From positions 3,810,001 to 3,874,000 of the forward strand of contig NC_132981.1 of assembly GCF_047496725.1 (NCBI RefSeq): 64,000 bases of DNA, given 5' to 3'. Under the pieces are notes generated by a model, which was not told the origin of the DNA, did not search any database, and saw only the letters and a list, made by a program, of their open reading frames with translations. The position numbers were made by a program, and so were the translations under genes. Below, piece after piece: positions 12,401-24,554 of this stretch. The first letter of the stretch is position 1; each line of letters opens with the position of its first letter. The DNA is from Anoplolepis gracilipes. Lineage: Eukaryota > Arthropoda > Insecta > Hymenoptera > Formicidae.

Positions 12401-15100
12401 TATTGAAATTAAAGTTATTGACAGGCCCATTCATGCTAGGCGGAAGTACGCCTCGTTCTAGCTCGTCACAACGCGATACGGCTTTTGCACGCGTTCGTAT
12501 TGAGAAGTGGTACATAGAGAGCAATTTGTCGCGCTTGTTAGATCCCTTGCACACTTTGTAGCACTTGTCAAAAGCTAGCTGTTAGTTATTGCGAACATCG
12601 CTACTTAGAATTTATTATTAGATTCAATCATGAATAGGTATACGAATACATCAGCATATAGGCATAATACGTTGCAGTATAGATCCCACTTAGATCTCAC
12701 TTAATCATCATTTAGTGACTATTTATACATTTGTGACATCTGCTATATGCTCGTCTTTAGAACACTGTTACAAATCCAAACTGAAAAAAATAGATATTGA
12801 TCGGAAAGGAACAGTAAAAAACAGAAACAAGTTAAAGTAACGTTTTATAAATAAAAAAAAAGAAAATAAAAATTGTAAAGGTAAAAAAATTCAAAATATT
12901 TTATTTAAAACTTATTGCATATTAACTGGATAAGAATCGCGTGATGAGAACAGTTTAAATTTCTAATTATTAAACATAACAGTCTTAGCACAAAAAATGC
13001 AACATGTATATAATATGACACGTATATATATTATTTTCATATTCAATATTATTTTTCTCTGAACCTTCACAACTAATTAAAAAAATTGTACAATTCTTTA
13101 CTTGCTCCATCATGAGAAATCTCAATTGTATTATGGTTTACCGATCTGTAAGCAAATGTTATTTTTCATTTAACCTCATTCATATTGAAAAAGTAAATAC
13201 ATCTATCAGAAAAATAAAACTAAAAAATAGATAATATAAATAGTTGATTAAAAATCCTATAAATATTTTTTATTCTGAAATTCTCTATTATTGTAGAAAC
13301 TAATGAATGACAATAAGAATGATTAGAAATATTAAATTGCAAAACAGAAAATTTAATTATGGCTTATTAATTAATGAAGTAATCTGAAATAATTTTCTTG
13401 AAGCTGTTAATAAGATTATTCCAATTTAGAATTTTATTGCTTTTATAGGAACGCGAGCATTTATAGGAACAGCTCCCAGAACTCTTGAATCATGTCACAG
13501 GAGACACAGTGCTTGAATCGCACAATTTCTTATTTAAATCCGGGCATTAATAAAGCCAAGACCATGAAAAGCATATTGGATCGATTGAAAAATCACTCTG
13601 CTCAAAGTCTTCGGCTTATCATTATATGCGTCAATGGAACGGCTCGAATTCGGGTCGCGTACTCTTCATCGAGGAATCATCGTTCTTTTTTTTTCTTCTC
13701 CATTCTTCTGAGACTGTTGGACGTCAAAAAATGGGGGCCTTAGTGTGGGCGGGTGGCTATTCGAATCTCCAAGGAGGGATGAATGAAAGCTAGAAGTCCA
13801 TTCACGGACGCACCTGACTCCGAGCGTCGAGTCGTGAGAATCGATCCGGAGATTTTTCAAGATCTCTTTCTTCTGCGTTCTGGGGCACTCCGTTTGAACA
13901 TCTTCAGGAATAAAGAGTGCGATGCACGGCAATTTTCTCCGCAGCGACGTTTCTCGTCCCTCGATTACGTTTGTGTTGCGGCTGTAATGCTAGATTTTTT
14001 ATATATATGTCGCTTTTATGTCAAAAACATGCAAGAAGATTCATCGGCCCATTATTACGGAATTTATTTTCAATAATAAAAATGTTTTTATTAACAAACT
14101 ATCAATTTCCTAATGATTTAGTAAAAATAGCGAGTATTGATAGTTTTGCGATTATAAGTAGCCAATATAAAACTTGCAAAAGCTTTGTAGTAATGTAATA
14201 AAATATAATTGCAATTAATCTGCTTTAAAACATTTTAGTTTTCTTTTAATGATAAATATTTGATTATTAGAATAAATTATGATTTATTATGTTTTTAGTA
14301 CAATTAAATTGTATCTGGAAATAAAGAGTTTAATTAATAAATTCAAATATATAAAAGTTTTAAACATGTAATAAGCACGTGGAGTTTTTTGAAAACTTGG
14401 TAACAAATTGGATTTACTTAAGATTAATTTGACAGCCAACGAAAGATTATTCCAAAAAAAACCAGCGTTCGGCACCTGTCGTATTATTTTGTATGAACTC
14501 ATGTTCCTATCATTTTGAAACGATACTGATCCGAGACAAATTAAGCGCATACAATGAAAAACTCAGTAGAGCCGTTGACTACCGAACTCTTTATTCTCGG
14601 ACGTCCCGGAAATTGAATTCGACACGCATTAATCTACACCACGTTAATAATCTAAGAAAGATTGATTTCGTGAGAATATACAATAAACCTCATATTTTAT
14701 CTTTCCTTGAAATCCATAGAGAAAATAATTATATAGCCATTTTCTGTTTTCAATCTTTCAAAAAGTGGAAACTGAGAATTATTTAATATTTTGATTCGAT
14801 ATTTAAGCAAGAATTATCTTATATATATATATATATATATAATTATATTTATTATCATTAATTGAAATTAGAAATAGCAGAGATTTAAATGTAAATTTTT
14901 TGTTTTTTCTTAAATATTTATTTTTCAGTGTTTATTAATGTTTTTCTTCTTTATTTTTCAGTTTAGCAGGAATTTGAAAAGACTTTTAGTGTCCATACTA
15001 TTGCGGAGAAATATAATGATTAATATTAGTATCACTATTATATACTATAGAAACAATGGAATGTTTAAAATTAAAAGCAGGACAGATACGTAAAAAAGTG
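9450..15100. other. Intergenic DNA between huckebein and the divergent pair, no gene supported
   Basis: Mostly AT-rich. A GC-richer block at about 11710-12230 holds a 239-codon plus frame, but it opens on a non-ATG codon, runs into AT-rich DNA and has no recognisable domain. A short ATG frame of 22 codons at 10129-10197 begins at AAGATGGCG, which also resembles a YY1/Pho-type promoter motif. A (TA)n run lies at about 14819-14840. Confidence 0.5.
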
Positions 15101-15108
15101 TTTTTTTT

Positions 15109-16212
15109 TTATTCATTATTCTTCTCGTTAATCTCCTCGTCTGTTTCTTTATACAAATTGGTCTGCTCTTCAATGCTTTCTTCCTCTAATTTTTCAGACA
15201 AGTCTGTGAGTTCCTTCTTTTTACTGGTCCTGGGTAGCCACGGTCGCGGTGCCCGGAACTCAAGATCGATCTTTTGCTTTTTATCGCCGCTTTCACAGTG
15301 TTTTTTAATTCTCAGGACGAATATATTCGGATTCTCTTCCAGCTCAATTGCTCTTTGCATTTTCGATCTTTTAACTCTCTCGCTTTCCAGCCGATTCATA
15401 GAAATTTGTAATTTTCTAATGTTATCGTCTTCTTTTACATTCGGATACAACATGAGCGTACGACATCCCTCCTCTCGATCGCAAATTTTCTTCGTCGACG
15501 TAACTTCCCGAGAAGTACGACAGAGTAAGTTCAAACTTCCTTTGGCCATGTCGAACACGACACCGTCATCGCATTTTTTTAAGCTCGACGTCGATTTTTT
15601 CACGTCTACCTGGCCGACGCATTCGCACGGAGGATCGTACACTTCTTTGACTGACTCCTTATGCATCCTGATGATGACGCGATTGTCATTGATGACAGCT
15701 TCGATCTCTTTGTACGGCTGTCCTTTTTTCACGATCTCGGATACAATTTTGTCGGTCGGAGCATGGTCCCTGTTTGACATTTCGACGTCCTTCTTTAATT
15801 TCGATTCGCTTTTGCTCTTTGAAACCTGTTTGCTCGCGCTATCTTTCAACATACAAGTTGTCATAGCACTTGTCGGTCTTTGTGAAGGGGTTCTGGATAT
15901 ATTTATGCTGTAACAATTGGAACATTTTGGAGGGATCGATGATAAGTACGCGGATGGAGTACATTCTGCATTTGATGGAGCATAATGAGAATTTTTACAA
16001 TCAATGTAGGAAACTTTGTCTCTGGATTTGATGCGTTTTTCGTCAGTTCTAGATTGTGTGTAATATTGAACCGCGTGTCCTCGCGATTGATACGAAGGAT
16101 CAGATGGACGAGAGCAGCAAGATGAACAAGATGCTTGAAATCCGAGTGATTCAGCGATCAATGAAGGCTTCTTCAATATAGGACAGCCGCAGTTGTAAGT
16201 TGTCGCAATCAT
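15109..16212 (-). CDS. Uncharacterised protein, member of a divergent paralogue pair
   Basis: An intronless minus-strand frame that stays open well upstream. The first in-frame ATG is at 16212, giving 367 aa; a 5' exon that would supply another start cannot be excluded. The N-terminal part is Cys- and Ser-rich (NCGC, CSSCC). From about residue 175 it aligns by eye with the product of the neighbour at 16756-17686. Shared motifs in order are VIIR, PPCECV, an acidic-V-F segment (DDGVVF), CRTLMLYP, then NIFVLRIKK followed by LEFRAPRP. The C-terminus is Glu/Lys-rich. No signal peptide or membrane segment is evident, so an intracellular location is likely. Function unknown. The two genes diverge from about 470 bp and may share regulation. 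Confidence 0.65.
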   Translation of the reverse strand: MIATTYNCGCPILKKPSLIAESLGFQASCSSCCSRPSDPSYQSRGHAVQYYTQSRTDEKRIKSRDKVSYIDCKNSHYAPSNAECTPSAYLSSIPPKCSNCYSINISRTPSQRPTSAMTTCMLKDSASKQVSKSKSESKLKKDVEMSNRDHAPTDKIVSEIVKKGQPYKEIEAVINDNRVIIRMHKESVKEVYDPPCECVGQVDVKKSTSSLKKCDDGVVFDMAKGSLNLLCRTSREVTSTKKICDREEGCRTLMLYPNVKEDDNIRKLQISMNRLESERVKRSKMQRAIELEENPNIFVLRIKKHCESGDKKQKIDLEFRAPRPWLPRTSKKKELTDLSEKLEEESIEEQTNLYKETDEEINEKNNE

Positions 16213-16755
16213 CCTTGCTATTTCTGTTTCATCATAAATGCAAATAACTGAGCTTGTCGGCACATTTGATGGTTCAGTCACATTATGGTAAATTTGGAGT
16301 AAATTTAGATCGGGTTATATCGGAATAATGACATGTTAATAATTTGCTGAAGAAGGCATGGATCTGTGACATGAATTTGTTTTTTGATGTGCAATGAATA
16401 TGCCTGACTGAAGAATCGATTTTAGCAAACTGTATGTACGAATCATAACCACATCTTTGAAAATGGAACGTTAAATAAACAGATATGTTTTGCATTCAAT
16501 GAAGATTACTTCCCAAACTTTAAATTGCAAGTGAAAATGCAGTCTCCTAACAATAAAGGTAAATAAACATTTTTTGTCAATTAAAGACAGCAGGTTTTGA
16601 TTAAAATTATATTTGTAAGATTTAGCTCTTGTTGCTTGGAATTTAACGCTAGTTAATTGAGATAATAATATAAATAATATATTTTTCCAACAAAAATATT
16701 TATATTATAAGATCATCTTAAAACATTTTAACAAGATGCGTGTCTCTGTCCTCCA
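16213..16755. promoter_or_regulatory. Shared intergenic region of the divergent pair
   Basis: About 540 bp separate the likely start codons of two paralogous genes facing away from each other, so it must contain or adjoin both promoters. No clear TATA box is seen. A 70-codon minus frame (16283-16495, real ATG) sits here and could be leader or an upstream exon for the minus gene; no good splice join was found. Confidence 0.45.
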
Positions 16756-17686
16756 ATGTCTAACCCATCGTCCTCTCAATCAACACTTGCTAAGAATGCC
16801 TGCTCAAAATATTATCAAGAGATCGGAGCAGAGATGATTAGCAACCAGCTCATCATTAGATTAGAAAAGGACAAAAATAAACAAAGAAAGAAACGAGCAG
16901 CATGGGAACCACCTTGCGATTGCGTCGAAATTCAAAGACCGACAAGCAAAAGAGGTCCCAAAATAATCAACGCAGATTATGACGATCGTATTGTATTTCG
17001 CGTCCACTCGACATCCCCTTTTGAAAAGGAAGACTCTGTTTATAAGGGACAAACAATTGCCTACAAGGTTTGTCCCTGTGTCACTTTCAATTTAAAAAAA
17101 TTAAATTTTTTAACATTTCACGTTTGCAAACTCTCCATTTTTTCTATATTTTCTATATTTTCTAAAATTTATATTAAGAGAAAAATTCATAATAAAGAAA
17201 AGAATTAAAAAAGGGGAGATAAAAAAGTTAAGACAGTTTTTAATTATAATTTTGATTCGTTTTCCAAAAAGAAATATGCGATTCAAATTCCTTTTTTAAT
17301 AGATCGCATCGTGCACAGACGACCCGGATAGCCATCAATGTAAGACCATTACGGTTTATCCGCAATTTACCTCAGAGAATCAAGAAGTGTACAGTGATCA
17401 CATAACAGAGGGCAATCAAAGTATTTTTTTACTGAGAATAAAAAAGAAAGCGGAATATTCTGAACAAAAAAATAGAAACGTCGAACTTGAACTAAGAACA
17501 CCCAAACCGCCAACGCCGCCACCTGCATCTGTGCCTACACCTGTATCTGCTGTTGCACCATCGCAACCCGTTGCCAATTTAATTGAAGATGTTGACGAGG
17601 AACCGGACGAAGAACTGGAGGAAATTACAAAGCAATCGGCAAAAGAATTAAAAAACAAACGTAAAAAGAAAAGGAATAAAGCATAA
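16756..17686 (+). CDS. Uncharacterised protein, paralogue of the adjacent minus-strand gene (2 exons)
   Basis: Exons are 16756-17067 and 17303-17686, with donor AAG|GTTTGT, acceptor TTTAATAG|ATC and phase 0. The product is 231 aa. It shares with the minus-strand neighbour, in the same order, LIIR, PPCDCV, DDRIVF, CKTITVYP, SIFLLRIKKK and LELRTPKP. The C-terminus has a Pro-rich stretch, then an acidic run (DVDEEPDEELEE) and a basic tail (KNKRKKKRNK). The protein lacks the long N-terminal half of its paralogue and has an intron where the neighbour has none. The start is the first ATG of the frame. AATAAA lies at 17735-17740. I could not name a domain; conservation of the motif order between two copies argues for real coding sequence. 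Confidence 0.7.
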
Positions 17687-17734
17687 ATATTACAATGGTA
17701 ACGTATCTATTTTCGCTCTCATTAAATCATATTA

Positions 17735-17740
17735 AATAAA
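17735..17740 (+). terminator. Poly(A) signal candidate of the plus-strand paralogue
   Basis: AATAAA 49 bp after the stop codon at 17684-17686. Confidence 0.5.
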
Positions 17741-18342
17741 ATATCTAATGTAATAATATCAAACTATGTAAAAATCTAATAATAAAAAAATAGGAATAAT
17801 GATTTCAATATAGTTTTTCATATTTTGCATTAATAATTTCAATATGCTTTTTTATATTTTATATTTTGCACATATTTAATTTTATCAATTTATATATATC
17901 TTTCTTTAATTTATTTAATACTTATGAAAAGACTGCATTAATCTCACTAGACCTTACAAGAAGATAGACAGTAAATGAAGAATTAGCGTAACTCGAAAAA
18001 TTTTCTGGGATTTTAAGGAAATATGAATCTGGACCGGTAGCCGCGTCGATGACATTTCTGAAGAAAAGATTAGAATTTCACCAATGATGTAGATGATATC
18101 CTTAATATATGCCAGATAGGCGTGAATGTGTAAAGGCGTGCAAAACTCAATGCGTGCGCCCGGTTCATTCATCGTTTCCAATCGACCAGCCGTGCAAAAT
18201 TCTTTCGTTACGGCTCGCCAGATGAGCCTCTCGTTTCGGACTATTTCTATCCTTCTCGTGACTCCTTTCCTTCTCGTAATTTCAATGGGCCTTATACGAA
18301 AATCGATAGTATGGCGTGTCTCTGGAGACCGCATTGTTGAAT

Positions 18343-18810
18343 CTTACGATATTATCGTAATTGCTGCCTTCTAGTCTTTGTGTCGGTGACGGCCAACTTG
18401 TTCATCGAAGAATAGAGAAGGCTACCGTGACTTGTCGAATGTCGACATTCACAATCACTTTGTAAGCTTTATGCTTGTAATCTAGGTCAATATTGAAAAT
18501 ATGAGTAAAGGTAAAAATTATTTTTACACAAGTTTTCATGGATAAAGAAATGTGTGACAGTATATATATGTATGTACAAAATGATTGTGTATTTCGACAT
18601 TCGACAAGTCACTTAGCTTTTTCTATTCTTCGATGAACGAGTTGGCTGTCACCGATATAAAGACTAAAAGACAGCAATTACGATAATATCGTAAGATATA
18701 TATATATTGTCACAAATTTATTTATCCATGAAAACTTGTGTAAAAATTATTTTTACCTTATTATTTTTACCTTACTTATATTTTCAATATTAACCTAGAT
18801 TACAAGTATA
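18343..18810. mobile_element. Nested inverted-repeat element (A-B-A'-B')
   Basis: Segment A (18343-18456) recurs inverted as A' (18582-18695), and segment B (18471-18560) recurs inverted as B' (about 18709-18810). Both pairs are imperfect but clear over about 90-115 bp, for example CGTGACTTGTCGAATGTCGAC in A against its complement in A'. The order A-B-A'-B' cannot form one simple hairpin. No open frame is present. It resembles a rearranged foldback or MITE-type element; the family was not recognised. Confidence 0.6.
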
Positions 18811-20680
18811 ATATATATATATATATAATTTATTCTTGACAATATTGAATATCGCTTTTATTTAGTTAATTTAATTTAATTTAATTTTTCTTCTTTCAGT
18901 ATAGAAAAAAAATTGATCCATCGTTAAATCAATCATCGTATAAGAATACGATGATTCTTTATTGAGTTTAGTTTACGCTACATCGTTTTGTAAGAGGTTC
19001 GGAGAACACTTGAAAAATTTCAAACTGTCCCCATATTTTCTCGGCATTGTTAGGATTCTCTCGAGGTCGTCACAGTCGACGAATTCCGCGAACGTCGTTC
19101 GCGATGTCCTGTGATATTCAACGTATAAAGTTAAACGCACAAAGAAAGGAGGATAAATGTCGCGATTATCGTTGCGTAGAGGGAGCATAAGGACTCACAA
19201 TAAAATCGTCGGAGATGAGGGGGTAAGAAAATGCATGGGCGGTTTCATAATCGTGAATGGCGTGGGAGTTCATAAAGGTGTCGTTCGCATTCTGTGTGGT
19301 CGCGCGTTTAAGAACGGCGACAATGAAAACGCTGGCCAATAAATTAGGACGCCACGAAGAATGAACACGCTCTCGATACACGCGGGAAAACAGCGTGACG
19401 AGCGGGAGCGGTCTCGCGGCGGTGAGTGAAAAGCTACTCGTTTTTCCGTACTAAAGAGAAGCCTGCGGTCGGTGATGAATGGAGCGACAAGTGACCGCGA
19501 TATTATTATACGTGGGACGTCTCTCGAGTCAAGGAAAGGATCTCGACGCGCGAGATCGGGCCCGTTTTCGGGATGAAAGAGCGACGATAATTCACGAATC
19601 ACTCGAAAGACGCGTGAAATCGAGATTTTTTCGCACGATTCAACGTGAATAAAATTGAACATCTATAAAAGAGCCTGAGGTGTCTTGATTAAAGAGAATC
19701 CTCGTATTAGAAATATTTCTTGTCTAAGACTATCGTCACTGATAATGTTTTCTTCTCTAGACTCGTAATTTCATGATTTATCTTTAGTCTGATATAAATC
19801 GCTGATTTTAAACCCTCGCTCCTCGTTTTTCCCATTAATGGCACTAATCGTCATCAACAGAGGAGGAATAAATAAATGAGCGAACGCACATTCGCCACAG
19901 GTGGTGACGCGCACGATCGTTCAGGGTGGTCCGTCAATTTCTCGCATTGTAGTATCGAGAACCGCGTCGTATCCGCAAACGTAGGATAGGGGAGGGAAAA
20001 AGCCGTAATATCATCATTATATTACGTCACACAGATGCGCGGGGATTTCGAGACCAGCGTTTTTATATTGCGGTTACGGCGTCATTGTGCGTCTCGGTGT
20101 CCAAAAAGGGTCCTTGGAGGACTCCCGTCGAGAGAAGGTCTATGGTTTAGCGGGGTTGCAGATTGGCTGATTCCCCTGTCAACAGCTATGGTAATCTGTA
20201 CGTATTTCCTGCATATCTTCCCTTTCCGACCCCTGATCGTCACCTGCCGACTCCGCAAACGTCTTTGACGAATTTGAAGGATATGTCAGATGGATAAATT
20301 TAAAGATCTCTACTAAATTCTTTGCATATACGTACATCTATGTATATTGTATAAAAGTTTGAATAATATATAAAAATTATTTCAAGAAGAAAAAGTAATT
20401 TTTGTTCAAATTTAATTAATTTTTTTCTTCTCTCTCTCTCTCTCTCTCTCTCGTATATTTTCGAATTTATTAAATAATTTATAAAAATATAATAGATAGT
20501 TAATATTTTAATTCACTCTGAATACTGTAATATAATCGCAAAATATTGAACTTAATCAAATTAGAATAAATTGCCGTCATATTGTTAAAAAAATTTTAGG
20601 ACAAAATTAGCAGTATCTTGTGTCTGATAAGAAGAAATCGCTAACAATAAATCGTTCTTGTAATTGAGGAAACGAGGAAG
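18811..20680. other. Intergenic DNA with a GC-richer patch, no gene supported
   Basis: A (TA)n run lies at 18811-18828 and a (TC)n run at about 20430-20452. The block 18980-20270 is richer in GC and CpG and might be regulatory, but its open frames are short, overlap on both strands and show no exon structure. Confidence 0.45.
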
Positions 20681-21117
20681 ATGTTGGCGAATCATGCTGG
20701 AACCGCTAATAGTTTTGACGGTGCTGAATTGCATTTTCATGTTCAGTTCCACAGTCCACGACCTGTGCATTATGGTAATGATCCGTTCTGAATTATTTTC
20801 CTATCTAAGTTTCAAACAATTATATTATTAATAAAATTCTCGATGTTATGTAAGTTATAATTATACTATTACACTAATAATTTCACATATTAGGTGGCAA
20901 TATCAAAGCCACCATTGTTGCGCCAGGAGAATTTCTCCTCGATCAAGAGCTGATTTGAAAAGATGGAAGAGCTATATCTTACGAACTACCAAAAAGTAAG
21001 AAAAAACAGATTTTGATGGCAATGGTGCCGTTAACGATGTCAGCAATTCCAATAGAAACGGTAGTCGCGAGCGTAGAAATAAAAAGTGTCAGAAGAAAAG
21101 ATCTAAGAAGAGTTTGA
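20681..21117 (+). pseudogene. Probable broken two-exon gene with two in-frame TGA codons
   Basis: Exon 1 (20681-20774) encodes an ATG-started 31-codon segment with His/Phe-rich sequence (AELHFHVQFHSPRPVHYG). Donor GTAATG and acceptor ATTAG join it in frame to 20894 onward (GGNIKATIVAPGEFLLDQELI). TGA occurs at 20956-20958, yet the same frame continues sensibly (KDGRAISYELPKSKKKQ) to a second TGA at 21115-21117. An alternative donor GTAAGA at 20996 could end exon 2 earlier but does not avoid the first TGA. A following open stretch to 21466 may be a further exon. Readthrough, mis-splicing in my model or pseudogenisation are all possible. Family not recognised. Confidence 0.35.
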
Positions 21118-21863
21118 GATGTGCGACGGAATATCAGAAGAAGAGCAAAGAGAAAATATCACTCCCGTGATTACAGTTTTTATATATTATTCTTTTTATA
21201 TTTTATTTTTTATCAAATTACTATGTGTCATCGTTTTAATAGATTTACACTTTAAAAATAGATTGAAAGCAAGGGAGCTCGATGAAAAAATAAACATGTC
21301 AGAAGCTTCTCAAACAATAAATGACACGAAATCAACGGTCGTAATGGAATTTTCAACAGTCCAAAAAGTCGTACAAATTGTTGACCATTCCGATGTTAAT
21401 TCAATGCGATCTCCTTTCAGGGAGGTTCATTGTCTTCCAGAAGGAAACGATAGACAAAAAACATAATTATAGTGTTGAACAAAAGTTCGAGAGCAACCTA
21501 GTTGCTGCCGAAAATCCTTAACAAATTGTGACAAGTTAAATTAACGATATAATTCATTGTATAAATATCACAGTTGTTAAAATTAAAATTAATGTTGTAT
21601 CGAAATTATAATATAATATTCAATATATAATAATATAATATTCAATATATAATAAACTCACTTTATTTGTTGTCGCGTTATTTATTTTTATTTGCATGCT
21701 TGCAAATCGGAGTAAACAGCTCTTTTTAATAAATACTAAGAATATTTTAAAAACTATATGCGTTTCTATTCGATTTTACTATACATTTAACACACTTTAT
21801 CATTCGATAATTTTATTTAATTTGCACATTTCGAGTTTATTTTCGATTTTGAAAACGGAGCTG

Positions 21864-22349
21864 TCAATGTACCTCAAGATCTTTCACAGGCATTTCGTTT
21901 TTGTCTGCTTCCAAAATTGCATCGCTGTTCTTTCTGTTCAGAGGGCTGTCCGATTTGTTGTAATTATTCGAATATTTAACCGATCCGTTACATATTGGCG
22001 AAGTTTTTCTATCCTTTTTTAAACATCGACATGCATTTTGACGGTCTCCCAATGGTCGATCGCATACTTTTTCTCCGGGACATGAACGACGTTCCCGTAG
22101 TTCTTCGTGATCGCGTTCGAAGCACGAGAAATCCTTGCATTGTCGTGCACGAACTGAATCAGCCTTCACGCATCTCGGAAAATCACGCGAACGTGCTTTC
22201 CGCGAACGGTGTTTCAGAATAGACTTTCTTCGCACGCAACACTCACTCGAATCGACTTTCCTAAGATTTTTCGAAAATCTTGGAAAACTAAAAGAGGAAA
22301 GAGAAAACCATAATTTGGCCGAAGAAGCACACGGAATATGCTTTAGCAT
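21864..22349 (-). CDS. Hypothetical Cys-rich basic protein, 161 codons
   Basis: A complete minus-strand frame from a true ATG at 22349 to TGA at 21864. It is rich in Lys/Arg and has about 12 cysteines, including CC and a CRC near the end of the basic part, then a Ser/Asn/acidic tail. No signal peptide or known zinc-binding spacing was recognised. Downstream DNA is AT-rich. It may be a real single-exon gene, a terminal exon, or part of a mobile-element relic: the sequence just upstream (22350-22455) contains an interrupted frame that could be retroelement-derived. Confidence 0.3.
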   Translation of the reverse strand: MLKHIPCASSAKLWFSLSSFSFPRFSKNLRKVDSSECCVRRKSILKHRSRKARSRDFPRCVKADSVRARQCKDFSCFERDHEELRERRSCPGEKVCDRPLGDRQNACRCLKKDRKTSPICNGSVKYSNNYNKSDSPLNRKNSDAILEADKNEMPVKDLEVH

Positions 22350-22837
22350 ATTCTTACTGGTCAGCTTGCGATCGGCTGGCTGTTACATAAATCGTACCAT
22401 ACCGAAAAGAGAATGCACCAGATACATGTTATGCAGGCGCTGTTGCATATGGTAATGCAGTCCACCATCTCGCGAGTCGATGAAAATTTTACATTTTGTG
22501 ATTTTTATAACAATGTTTTATGCTCTGACAGCTAAATCTAATTTTTCTAGATATAATGTTGAAATTTCCAATGCAATTATTAATAATGTCACTGCTAGAT
22601 AAAAAGATAACGTCATGGTAACACGTGAAGGATAGAAAAAAATCATTGGTCATCGCGTCCGTCAACTGTCAACTGCAATGAATTACACTAAACGCTAATT
22701 GCAATCGAGAAAATGAAATGAAATTCTTTATCAATTATATGTTACGTCAAATCGTTGTTACATCTTTCAATTGCTGATTCCCAAATAAATCTGAGATCTT
22801 AAAGCTTATAGAATTATGCGGAATGCACCTGTTTCAC

Positions 22838-23245
22838 GCTTTTGCATTCGAAATACGAGTTTCAGTTGCACAGTTGAATTTTGCTCATTTTACGTCTGTT
22901 TATGAATCAGCAGCAACTTTGATTGAATATTCCGCAAACTTTAGCAACGTTCAAAGTACAAATACGCTTGTACTTTGATCGCAAACAAGCCCATCATAAG
23001 GCAACCCCGCATTTTTCCGCATAAAAATGTCTATATGTCTTTATATTTATCTTGTTAATGTAATAGTAATTTAGCCTGCACCTTAATATTCAGATATTCC
23101 ATCACCATGGTTACGTCTGTCTATGTGTATTTATTAAATAAGAGAAGTCAGTCTTCCTTCGAGCCTTTTCGAGTTAAGTTGTATTAGTCCCGAATAAAGT
23201 TTATATCAGTTAAATCCAGTCTTTTAATTACATCTTTTGGCATTA
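22838..23245 (+). mobile_element. Possible solo LTR relic
   Basis: A moderately GC-richer stretch ends in CCCGAATAAAGTTTATATCA (about 23192-23211), a layout like the R/U5 part of an LTR, with no open frame. No clear terminal TG...CA pair or target duplication was found, so this is tentative. Confidence 0.25.
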
Positions 23246-24515
23246 AAACTAAATACTTTTTACACTAATATTCATCAGTATTCAATATCTTCAAAATTTT
23301 TTAGTCAGAAATAAAATAATTATATAAAAATGCGTGATTATTTTTTAATAGCTTTTTTTGACAACTCTGATTATATTAATTGCTACAAAATATTAATTAA
23401 TAAAGGATTAATTAATATTACTACTAATTATGAGTTTTTTAAATATTGTAACAAACATAAAAAATATTTTAAATTTCAAGTATCTAAACCTACGAATTGA
23501 CATTTGTATAATGGAAATATCATTTAGGATACATCAAATTATAAACATAATTACATTCTCGTTTTGTGCGTCTTGACAAACATTATATATAATCAATATG
23601 ATTATAATTTCAAGATTGCTTGAGCAAGTTAATGTACGGTTTTTAAAATATTCTTTCGGGAAAATTCTCTCTGTATTTGTACAATTTAGTAATTTTCGCA
23701 ATCATCGGATGCATTGATTACCTTAATCACAAGTTATGCTACCAAAGTCGGACAGCTTAAAAACATGACGTTAATGATAAATAATAGTAAGTAAATAATA
23801 CTGGATATAATAAAATAGCGACTATGATTCTGGCCTATTTAGAAGTTACAATAATTATAGAAATTAGTGATTATAAAGATAATGATTATAACCAATTTTT
23901 TTCAAAACATTTAGATTTGCATCTGCGATATATCCATTTTGTCATATTAAAAATTATTGCGTAAAATTATGTCTAATAAGACTAATTTATGCATAATTAG
24001 ATTATAAAGCAGAAAGTACATTAATTCTGAAAAATGTAGGAAAACTACCTAGCAGTATCGAAAAGTAAAACCAAAAAGAAAGTTTATGGATTAATTATAC
24101 TGATTTGTCGATAATGTAATTGTCAAAAAATTCATTTGTACTTTTAAACACAAGGATTTTACACGCGATTTTATTTGTCTACATTTTTGTAATTCTAAAT
24201 CAAGATCTTCAATAATATATACGCTAAGTAAAAGCTTTCATTTTATATCATCGAATTATTATGATCTGAATGGTTAGAAAAAGAAAAAATTAAGTTTGAT
24301 AAAATTAAAGGTTTGTGTATAACAAAATAAAGAATTATTTTTCGTATTCCTTAAAGTATCCCCCAATTCGCTACTTTCGCGCGAGATCAACGATCGAAAT
24401 CGAGCAATCGTCATTGCAATCCGGTCACGTCGGTTAAGTTTCGTTATGAAAACAATGACACGAGCAGTCTGCATTCTCTACTTAAGTTCACGCACGTGTT
24501 GGGTGTCACGTGTAT
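23246..24515. other. AT-rich intergenic DNA, nothing recognised
   Basis: No open frame, repeat or structured element of note. Two E-box-like CACGTG motifs sit just after it, at about 24494 and 24507. Confidence 0.5.
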
Positions 24516-24554
24516 ATGTGTATATATAAATATTCTTCTTATATACATAGTATG

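Noticed and set aside
11742..12461. 239-codon plus-strand open frame
   Set aside because: Opens on a non-ATG codon, changes from GC-rich to AT-rich composition midway, has no domain or splice support; taken as a chance frame.
17954..18334. 126-codon minus frame with a true ATG
   Set aside because: No recognised domain, and it ends in AT-rich sequence next to the inverted-repeat element; evidence too weak to list as a gene.
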